A DNA stretch of 64,000 nucleotides from Streptacidiphilus carbonis (GTDB taxonomy: Bacteria > Actinomycetota > Actinomycetes > Streptomycetales > Streptomycetaceae). The stretch spans positions 47,711 to 111,710 of the forward strand of contig NZ_BBPM01000012.1 of NCBI RefSeq assembly GCF_000787775.1, given 5' to 3'. Positions within the stretch are counted from its first letter, which is position 1; each line of letters starts with the position of its first letter. Made by a program: the position numbers and the translations under genes. The notes below the pieces were generated by a model. The model was not told the DNA's origin and did no database searches. It saw only the letters and a program-made list of their open reading frames with translations. Positions 36,772 through 43,389 of the stretch are shown piece by piece.

Positions 36772-39700
36772 ATGGATGACATGCCGACGCCCACCACTCA
36801 TGCCGCAGCCGGCTTCGGAGACGGGGACATGGGGCGCGAGCGGATGCGACGCGTGCTGGGGGAGTGGCGCGAATCCCTGCTGGACCTGAGCGGGCGCAAC
36901 AAGCTGCTGAACTTCCGTCACACCCGGACCGCGAGCCTGGAGATCCGTACCCCGGGGGCCGCCGCACTACTCGCCGGGCTGGCGCGCGGTTGGGATTTCG
37001 CGCCGGTCGAGGAGGCCGTCGAGGCCGATGGCGACGACAGCGAATCAGTGCCGCCGACCGCGTCCGGTTTGCGCTCGGCCGGCCTGGTGACGCAGAAGAA
37101 CACCCAAGCGAGTCTCAACACAGCGGTCACCCGGCTGCGCGCCCAGTCCGGGCTGATGTTCAACGACTACGGCCTGTGGGTGCTCTGGCTCGGCGTGGGC
37201 ATCCTCGACTGGTGTGAATCGGACGACCAGGAGAAGCCCTCCTCGGCGCCACTGCTGCTGGTGCCGGTCGAACTGCGCCGTGACCGCAGCGGGGGCTCGC
37301 GTTTGTACGCGGCCGAGGACCAGGACGCGATCCAGAACCCGGCACTCGCCGTCAAACTCGCGCGCATGGGCGTGGACTGGTCGCCGGTGGCGGGAGAGGA
37401 TGCCGCCGACCTCGGCGGTGTGCTCACCGCCGCGCGTGGTGTTGCCGGGGGACGACATGGCTGGGCGGTGAACGAGCGGGTCGTACTCGGTCTGTTCGCC
37501 TCCCACAAGGAGGCGATGTACCAGGATCTGCAGCAGAACGAGGAGCAGATCCTCGCGCACTCACTGGTCCGCGCAGTTGCCCTGGGACCCGCCGCCGGCC
37601 TGCCCAGTGACCTGGTCGGCTTTGAGCCGCCGAGCCTGGACCGGATCGACGAGGTCCAACCCCCCGAGCGCACTCCGCTGGTACTGGATGCCGATGCCTC
37701 GCAGCGGCAGTGCATCGCTGCGGCCCTCGACGGTAGGTCGTTCGCGGTGAGCGGTCCTCCCGGCACGGGGAAGAGCCAGACCATCACCAATCTGATTGCC
37801 GCGCTGATGCATGCCGGGCGCACGGTGCTCTTCGTCAGTGAGAAGGCAGCGGCCCTGGACGTGGTGCGCAACCGGTTGATGGATGTCGGGCTGGGCGATT
37901 TTGTCCTCGCTCTGCACAGTGGGGACACCAGTAAGAAGGCTGTGGCAACCGAACTGGGCCGCGTCCTGACGACCGAGGTGCGTGCCAATGGCGCGGCCAC
38001 GTACGAGCTCGACAAGGCACGGGAACTGCGTGAGGCCCTGTCGGGCCATGCCGCCGCCATGAACGAGCGCCGCGATCCCCTGGAACGCACGCTGCACGAT
38101 GTGCTCGGCCGCCTGGTCACCCTGGAGCAGCGAGGCGGCGGGCAGCAATTGCCGCTGCGCCTGGACGGCTCCCGAGTCCTGCATGATCTGTCCGCTGCGG
38201 TGCTTCAGCGGACGCTCGATGCGGCAGGCGCTGTCAGCCGGGCCTGGCGTCCGGCCGTGGAGGGCGAGGACTTCGTCTGGAGGGGGCTGACCGGGGCGTC
38301 ACCGTGGGAGGTGCTGGCTCAGGCAGACGATGCCCTGGAGCAGGTCCAGGCCGCGGGCTTGCGACGCCCTTTCGCGGCGACCCAGCCCGAGCCACGGACG
38401 GCCCGCGAGCTCGATGCCATAGTGTTGGAGCTTCGTGCCGGTCTTCCCAGGAGCGAGGGTTCGGACCAATCTGCGGCGCCGGCCATCCTGCCGGACGACC
38501 CGTCCGGCATCCTTGCCGAGCTGGCCGATGCTTTCGGCATGTCCAAGCCGGCGAATGCTGCGACGGCATTTGCCCTGCTGGAACTCGCGGAACTCTCAGG
38601 TGCAGCCCACCGGCCCCTCGCCGTCTGGCTCGACGAGGGGACGCTGGTGCAGGCCGAGGCAGCGGAGCTCGGGCTTCGGGAGGCCGTCACCGCCGAGCAG
38701 CAGGCGCGCGAGCGGGCTGCGGACGTGTTCACCGACCGGGTCCTGCCTGCCATGGACCTCGCTGAGCTGGCGCAGCGGTTCGCGGAGCAGCATCACGGTG
38801 TGCTGACCCGCTTCTCCGCCTCGTACAAGGCGGATCGGGCCGCGGTGACTGCGTTGACGGTCACCGGAGCGTGGCACAAGGACCTTCCCAAGCGGGTTGG
38901 TGACGCGCTGGCCTGGCAGAAGGCGGCCGCCAGCAGCGCCGCACTGCGAGCCGCTCACTCCACCTTGCTCGGCCGCTACACACCGCTGGACGGGAACGGA
39001 TTCGATCGGCTCCGCGAAGCGCTGACGACTGCCCGTCGTGCCATCGCCCTCAGTGCGGGCATGGAGCGCCGGGACCAGCTGGCAGCCCTGCTCGCTGACG
39101 GTGCAACGCCTGATCAACTGGTGCGACTACAGGCACGCGCGGTGCGCGACGCCCTGCGGGACTGGTGCGACGAGGCCGCTCGGCGCGCCTCACAGTGGGC
39201 GCAGCAGACGGCAGCGATGCAGGGATTGTTCACGGATGCCCGTGCGGTCCAGCTGTCGCCGCAGCTGCTGGGCACCCTGGAGCAGGCACGCACGCTGATC
39301 GACCGGTTGCGCCGCGACCATCAGGGCCCGGAGGAGTGGCGCGCCTTCAACGTCGGCCTCGAGCAGTTGCGGCGGCTTGATGCACAAGGCTTGGTGGCGC
39401 GGAGCGTCGAGCGCGGGATTGGGGCGGCAGACTTCCCCGCAGTGGTGGAGGGCGCGCTGCTGAGGGCCTGGGCCGATGCTGTGCTGGAGGGAGACTCCCG
39501 GCTTCGGGTTGTTCGCTCCACGGATCTGGACGCGCGGGCGGCTGACTTCCGCGCGGCGGACCGAAGGCTGGTGGCCGCTGCCCGAGGCGCGGTTGTCGAG
39601 AGGGTCAACAGCCGACGCCCGCGGAGCTTCGCCGGTGGTGCGGCAGCTGTGATCACGCGAGAGGCGGAGAAGAAGACCCGCCACATGCCGGTTCGCGACC

Positions 39701-41688
39701 TGCTGTCAAGGACCGCCGACGTGGTCCGACTGGTCAAGCCGTGCTTCATGATGAGTCCACTGACGGTCAGCCAGTTCCTACCAGCTGACTACCACTTCGA
39801 CTTCGTCATCTTCGATGAGGCATCCCAGGTTCGGCCGAGCGATGCCGCCAACTGCATCTACCGGGGCAGGGCCCTCATCGTGGCTGGTGACGAGAAGCAG
39901 CTTCCCCCGACGTCCTTCTTCGACGCGGCGGTCGGCGATGACTCCGACGAGTGGGACGAGGACCTTCCGGACAGCTTCGAGTCGCTGTTGAACGCCTGTC
40001 GTGCCGGGGCGATGCGCACGCTGGACCTTCGCTGGCACTACCGTAGCCGCCACGAGGACCTGATCACCTTCAGCAACCGGTCATTCTACGGAAACTCCAT
40101 GGTGACCTTTCCGGGCGCCCACGAGTCCGGCAATCACGTGGGTGTCGAGTTCTTCCGGGTGAACGGCGTCTACGACCGCGGCGGACGTACGGACAACGCG
40201 ATCGAGGCCGATCTGGTTGCTCAGCGGGTGCTGCATCACTTCGAGACCCGTCCCGGGCAGAGCCTGGGCGTGGTTGCCCTCTCACAGTCACAGGCTGCCG
40301 CTATCGAGTTGGCCGTCGAGGAGGCCCGACAGGCCCGTCCCGATCTGGATCGCTTCTTCACGGAGGACCGTCTTGGCGGTTTCTTCGTGAAGAACCTGGA
40401 GTCGGTACAGGGGGATGAGCGCGACGTGATGATCATGTCCGTCGGATACGGGCCAGATCAGCACGGCAGGTTGTCGCAGAACTTCGGCCCGATCAACCGG
40501 CCGGGTGGCTGGCGGCGCCTCAACGTCGCAGTCACGCGAGCCCGCTACCGGATGGAACTCGTCGCCTCGTTCACTGGCGACGAACTCCGCGACAGCGACA
40601 ATGAGAGCGTCCAGCATCTGAAGCGCTACCTCCAGTACGCGCAGCACGGTCCCGCCGTCCTTGCCCAGCAGCTCGTCCAGGAGCAGGCCGAACCCGAGAG
40701 CCCATTCGAGGAGTCGGTCCTGGAGGTCCTGCAGAGTTGGGGCTATCAGATCCAGCCCCAGGTCGGCGTGGCTGGCTACCGCATCGACCTCGGTCTGCGG
40801 CACCCCGAGGCGCCCGGCTCATATGCTCTCGGGATCGAGTGTGACGGGGCGATGTACCACTCGTCCAAAGTCGCACGGGACCGTGACCGACTACGCGAGG
40901 AGGTTCTGAACGGCCTCGGCTGGAAGCTCTACCGGATCTGGGGCACCGACTGGTACCGTGACCGCGTCGGAGCCCAGAACCGCCTGCGTGCCGCCGTCGA
41001 GACGGCCATCGCTCAGGCCCCCGGCGCGACCCCGCCACCTGTGCGGCGCCCTACCGCAGCCCTGACCTTCTCCTCCGAGGAGACGGCCGCAGCGGTGCCC
41101 GAGCCAGAGCGTGTCTCCGTTGTTGCCGCTCATGCGCGAGAGTGGGCCACGCCATACCGGACGGCGGAATTGCAGGCATTCTCGGCGCACGAGTTGCACA
41201 CTTCCGAGGCGCGTCCGGAACTGCGCCGACTCCTGTCGCGCATCGTCGAGGTCGAGGGTCCGATCCACGAGGAACTGCTGATCCTGCGCGCTCGCGAGGC
41301 GTGGGGCGTGGCCCGGTCGGGCAGCAGGATCCGTGACAACATGCGCGCGGTGCTGGCGGGTTTGACGTATGCCGGCCTCATCGCAGAAGGGGAGAAGGGC
41401 GTATACAGCCTTGTGCAGGAGGTTCCGCTCCGGGCGCGGACACCCGATCCAAGGTGGACTCGGAAGGTTACCCACGTGCCCTCGGCCGAGCGTCGGCTCG
41501 CTCTGTATGAGCTGGCCTCGGAGTGCCCAGGAATGAGCGAGGAGGAGCTACTGCGCGCGACGTGCGACTTCTTCGGCTGGGGCCGCCTTGGAGCCGACAT
41601 CCGCTTCGCCTTGGAGGCCGATGTGGCTCAGCTGTTCAAGGAGAACAAGCTCGCCGGCACAAGTGATCGCATTGCGGCAGTCTGGTGA
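36772..41688 (+). CDS. DUF4011 superfamily-1 helicase with PD-(D/E)XK (Vsr/DUF559-like) nuclease and DUF3320 tail
   Basis: A 1638-residue giant. Residues about 25-250 are the DUF4011 region (RESLLDLSGRNKLLNFRH). An UPF1-like SF1 helicase follows: Walker A GPPGTGKSQTI (328), a long helical insert (about 430-960), Walker B FDEASQVRPSD (about 1014), GDEKQLPPTSF, RWHYRSRHEDLI, VQGDERDVMIMSVGYG and NVAVTRARYRMEL. At about 1312-1410 a nuclease domain has GYRIDLGL, LGIECDGAMYHSS and RLREEVLNGLGWKLYRIWGT, of the Vsr/MTES_1575 type. The tail (about 1470-1638) fits DUF3320. The start is ATG 36772 or 36781; neither has a good ribosome site. The 140-base gap after the kinase suggests co-expression. Such proteins recur in defence islands. 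Confidence 0.87.
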   Translation: MDDMPTPTTHAAAGFGDGDMGRERMRRVLGEWRESLLDLSGRNKLLNFRHTRTASLEIRTPGAAALLAGLARGWDFAPVEEAVEADGDDSESVPPTASGLRSAGLVTQKNTQASLNTAVTRLRAQSGLMFNDYGLWVLWLGVGILDWCESDDQEKPSSAPLLLVPVELRRDRSGGSRLYAAEDQDAIQNPALAVKLARMGVDWSPVAGEDAADLGGVLTAARGVAGGRHGWAVNERVVLGLFASHKEAMYQDLQQNEEQILAHSLVRAVALGPAAGLPSDLVGFEPPSLDRIDEVQPPERTPLVLDADASQRQCIAAALDGRSFAVSGPPGTGKSQTITNLIAALMHAGRTVLFVSEKAAALDVVRNRLMDVGLGDFVLALHSGDTSKKAVATELGRVLTTEVRANGAATYELDKARELREALSGHAAAMNERRDPLERTLHDVLGRLVTLEQRGGGQQLPLRLDGSRVLHDLSAAVLQRTLDAAGAVSRAWRPAVEGEDFVWRGLTGASPWEVLAQADDALEQVQAAGLRRPFAATQPEPRTARELDAIVLELRAGLPRSEGSDQSAAPAILPDDPSGILAELADAFGMSKPANAATAFALLELAELSGAAHRPLAVWLDEGTLVQAEAAELGLREAVTAEQQARERAADVFTDRVLPAMDLAELAQRFAEQHHGVLTRFSASYKADRAAVTALTVTGAWHKDLPKRVGDALAWQKAAASSAALRAAHSTLLGRYTPLDGNGFDRLREALTTARRAIALSAGMERRDQLAALLADGATPDQLVRLQARAVRDALRDWCDEAARRASQWAQQTAAMQGLFTDARAVQLSPQLLGTLEQARTLIDRLRRDHQGPEEWRAFNVGLEQLRRLDAQGLVARSVERGIGAADFPAVVEGALLRAWADAVLEGDSRLRVVRSTDLDARAADFRAADRRLVAAARGAVVERVNSRRPRSFAGGAAAVITREAEKKTRHMPVRDLLSRTADVVRLVKPCFMMSPLTVSQFLPADYHFDFVIFDEASQVRPSDAANCIYRGRALIVAGDEKQLPPTSFFDAAVGDDSDEWDEDLPDSFESLLNACRAGAMRTLDLRWHYRSRHEDLITFSNRSFYGNSMVTFPGAHESGNHVGVEFFRVNGVYDRGGRTDNAIEADLVAQRVLHHFETRPGQSLGVVALSQSQAAAIELAVEEARQARPDLDRFFTEDRLGGFFVKNLESVQGDERDVMIMSVGYGPDQHGRLSQNFGPINRPGGWRRLNVAVTRARYRMELVASFTGDELRDSDNESVQHLKRYLQYAQHGPAVLAQQLVQEQAEPESPFEESVLEVLQSWGYQIQPQVGVAGYRIDLGLRHPEAPGSYALGIECDGAMYHSSKVARDRDRLREEVLNGLGWKLYRIWGTDWYRDRVGAQNRLRAAVETAIAQAPGATPPPVRRPTAALTFSSEETAAAVPEPERVSVVAAHAREWATPYRTAELQAFSAHELHTSEARPELRRLLSRIVEVEGPIHEELLILRAREAWGVARSGSRIRDNMRAVLAGLTYAGLIAEGEKGVYSLVQEVPLRARTPDPRWTRKVTHVPSAERRLALYELASECPGMSEEELLRATCDFFGWGRLGADIRFALEADVAQLFKENKLAGTSDRIAAVW

Positions 41689-42091
41689 CTTGATGGATGG
41701 AGTGCGTTGCCGCGAGCCGTGCGCCGATGGTTGCTTGAGCTCCAGGGAGATGGTTACTCACGGTGATGAGCCCGGTTGTGGGTGGAGGTTGGCCATCACA
41801 TGGCCGACCTCGCTCCGTACCATCATCTGCGGCAATTCCAAGCACAGATTGCGCGGTGGTTGGCTGCTGCGCTGGAGGGCCAGGGGAGGCCGAGGGGAGG
41901 CCGGACGCCTTCGGACGGATCGGCACGGATCAGCACGGATGTAGGCCCATGCCTCGCCAGACATCCGATCTGACGGCTGGAAGAATGACGTTGACCAGCG
42001 AGGAAACCGAACGGGACGACACTGGGCGGTGCCGAACGGCATAACCCGGCACCGCCCGCCGCCGACGTCTGGCCGGTTGATCGCCGCTCTA
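41689..42091. other. Right end of island, no gene supported
   Basis: 403 bases between the helicase stop and the right att repeat. Short open frames exist in several phases but have no family features or ribosome sites. It contains the right 21-bp subterminal repeat (41882-41902). No integrase remnant could be recognised by eye. Confidence 0.6.
41882..41902. repeat. Subterminal 21-bp repeat, right copy
   Basis: AGGGGAGGCCGAGGGGAGGCC, 19 of 21 identical to 19951-19971 and in the same orientation, ending 189 bases before the right att core. Confidence 0.6.
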
Positions 42092-42131
42092 GTAATGCGT
42101 AGGTCGTCGGTTCGAATCCGACAGGGGGCTC
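42092..42131 (+). repeat. Right attachment repeat (att), 40 bp
   Basis: A perfect copy of 19718-19757 (3' half of tRNA-Thr, through the first C of CCA) without the tRNA 5' half, so this is the displaced end of the element. The host sequence beyond it begins with a truncated PPOX-type gene. Confidence 0.95.
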
Positions 42132-42187
42132 ACATGAAGGCCGGTTTGTCCGTGAACTGCTGGGCGGGCATGGACGTTGATCACGTC

Positions 42188-42416
42188 ATGACTCAAGGAC
42201 CAGCACCTCGCCCACTTTCCGACGAAGCCCTCTCCAGCCTGCTCGGCGAGCAGCAGTTCGGCGCGCTCGCCACCGTCAAGCGCAGTGGCCATCCCCACCT
42301 GACCACCATGCTGTACAGCTGGGACCCCGAAGCCCGCGTGGTGCGGTTCTCGACGATGCCCGACCGGGTCAAGGTCGGGCATCTGCGGCGCAACCCGCGT
42401 GCGGCGCTTCATGTGC
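42188..42416 (+). pseudogene. Truncated PPOX-class F420-dependent enzyme
   Basis: About 76 codons from ATG 42188 (MTQGPAPRPLSDEALSSLLG) match the N-terminal half of the split-barrel PPOX/F420-dependent oxidoreductase family (TIGR03618-like): FGALATVKRSGHPHLTTMLY, then VKVGHLRRNPRAALHV. Family members are about 130-150 residues. Here homology stops at about 42416, and the frame continues to 42484 as the antisense of the lipoprotein gene that ends at 42423. The C-terminal half, with the rest of the cofactor pocket, is missing, so it is probably non-functional. The cut marks a deletion or translocation joint 285 bases right of the island end. Confidence 0.8.
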
Positions 42417-42422
42417 CGCCGC

Positions 42423-43199
42423 TCAGCCCTGCGGGACTGTGCCGGTCCGGGTGCCGGTGTTCGCGTCCATGTTCAGTGCGCTGACGTACCAGCCGCTGCG
42501 GTACTTCGACAGGCCCAGGCTCAGCTCGAAGGTGCCGCCGGAGGGCACGGTCGAGCCGATCAGCTCGAGCGTGCGGAGGCTGCGACCGTTCAGGAGGACG
42601 GCCGTGTCGGAGACGACGGCCGTGGTCGCGGTGGACGAGCTGAACGCGGTCACCGACACCTTCGGGGGCAGGGCGGTGGGACCCTTGACCCACGCCGTGC
42701 GCAGGCTGTCCAGCGCCTTCGCGCCCTGCGTGCACTGTGCGTTCGAGATCGGGTGCAGCGCCCCGTCGGAACCCGGCTCCAGCATCAGCGCGCACGCGGC
42801 CGTGTGCTTCTGTTCGGCGACGGCGGCTATCCAGCCCTGGACTGCGAGGGTGGGACTGCCCGCGCCAGGACCGGCCACGACCGTCGGCGTGGCTGCTGTC
42901 GCGGGTGCGGCAGCTGTTGTCGGCGTCGCGCCGGCAGGAGTGTTTACCGGCGTGGCATTCGCAGGGGTGGGCGTCGAGGGGGTCTTGGCCGGGGTGGTCG
43001 ACGCCTCAGGGCTGGGCACGGCGGTGGAGGGGGTCTCGGAGGCCGTCACGGAACCCGAGAGTGTGCCACCGGCTGCAGCCTTGCCTGCGGAGCCCGCACA
43101 ACCTGCGGTCAGCAGGACTGCACCGCCGACCAGCGCCAGGATCGACATCCGCGCTGCACCGTGCCTGCGCACGGGCCGAGTGCGTCGTTCCACGCCCAT
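42423..43199 (-). CDS. Secreted lipoprotein of unknown function
   Basis: A 258-residue lipoprotein: twin-Arg-like basic N-terminus, hydrophobic core, lipobox LTAGC (Cys34), then an 80-residue Pro/Thr/Ala linker and a compact C-terminal domain (about 110-250, with two Cys) resembling NTF2-like or DUF4878-type lumenal domains (VQGWIAAVAEQKHTAACALM ... YRSGWYVSALN). It probably sits on the outer membrane face. The start at 43199 has AGAGGA about 8 bases upstream. Its 3' end abuts the truncated PPOX gene. Confidence 0.83.
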   Translation of the reverse strand: MGVERRTRPVRRHGAARMSILALVGGAVLLTAGCAGSAGKAAAGGTLSGSVTASETPSTAVPSPEASTTPAKTPSTPTPANATPVNTPAGATPTTAAAPATAATPTVVAGPGAGSPTLAVQGWIAAVAEQKHTAACALMLEPGSDGALHPISNAQCTQGAKALDSLRTAWVKGPTALPPKVSVTAFSSSTATTAVVSDTAVLLNGRSLRTLELIGSTVPSGGTFELSLGLSKYRSGWYVSALNMDANTGTRTGTVPQG

Positions 43200-43389
43200 G
43201 ATTCATCCTCTCGCCAAACCGCCGAGCAGGGTATGACCTGCCCTTTCGATGCCGAACACCGGGACGCCCATACCTGCGCCCTTGGTTCTCGTCGCAGGGG
43301 ACGAGCTGTGACGGCGCAGGTCCCGTTCAGCGAGGGGACGTCGGCTTCGATCAGGCGTGCCGCATCGGCCGTACCGGGCGCCGGGGCTG

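Larger units (their letters stand above)
19718..42131. mobile_element. 22.4-kb genomic (defence) island integrated in tRNA-Thr
   Basis: The segment between the two 40-bp tRNA-derived repeats carries helicases, DNA methylases, a complete type I restriction-modification operon, an ATPase/TOPRIM-like pair, a protein kinase and a helicase-nuclease. Core Streptomyces gene order breaks exactly at its left end. No integrase, excisionase, replication, transfer or capsid gene is seen, so it is either a decayed element or one mobilised in trans. Gene density is high, and direction switches only at 24.0-24.2 kb. Base composition is close to the host except in hsdS and the 24.1-kb promoter region, which are AT-richer. 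Confidence 0.9.

Noticed and set aside
20013..41688. BREX, Pgl or DISARM identity for the island
   Set aside because: A kinase, a methylase and ATPases are present, but PglZ, BrxC/PglY and the DISARM helicase/PLD set are missing. The genes fit type I restriction plus separate modules.
35003..41688. Known Mokosh system
   Set aside because: Kinase and helicase are separate proteins and the nuclease is PD-(D/E)XK, not PLD; only the general logic is similar, so the pair is reported as a candidate rather than named.
41689..42091. Integrase remnant at the right end
   Set aside because: No R-H-R-Y type residues or related peptide could be found in any frame of this stretch.
42029..42484. 151-codon frame through the right att repeat
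   Set aside because: Only the part from 42188 to about 42416 has homology (truncated PPOX); the first part is att/tRNA sequence and the end is antisense lipoprotein.
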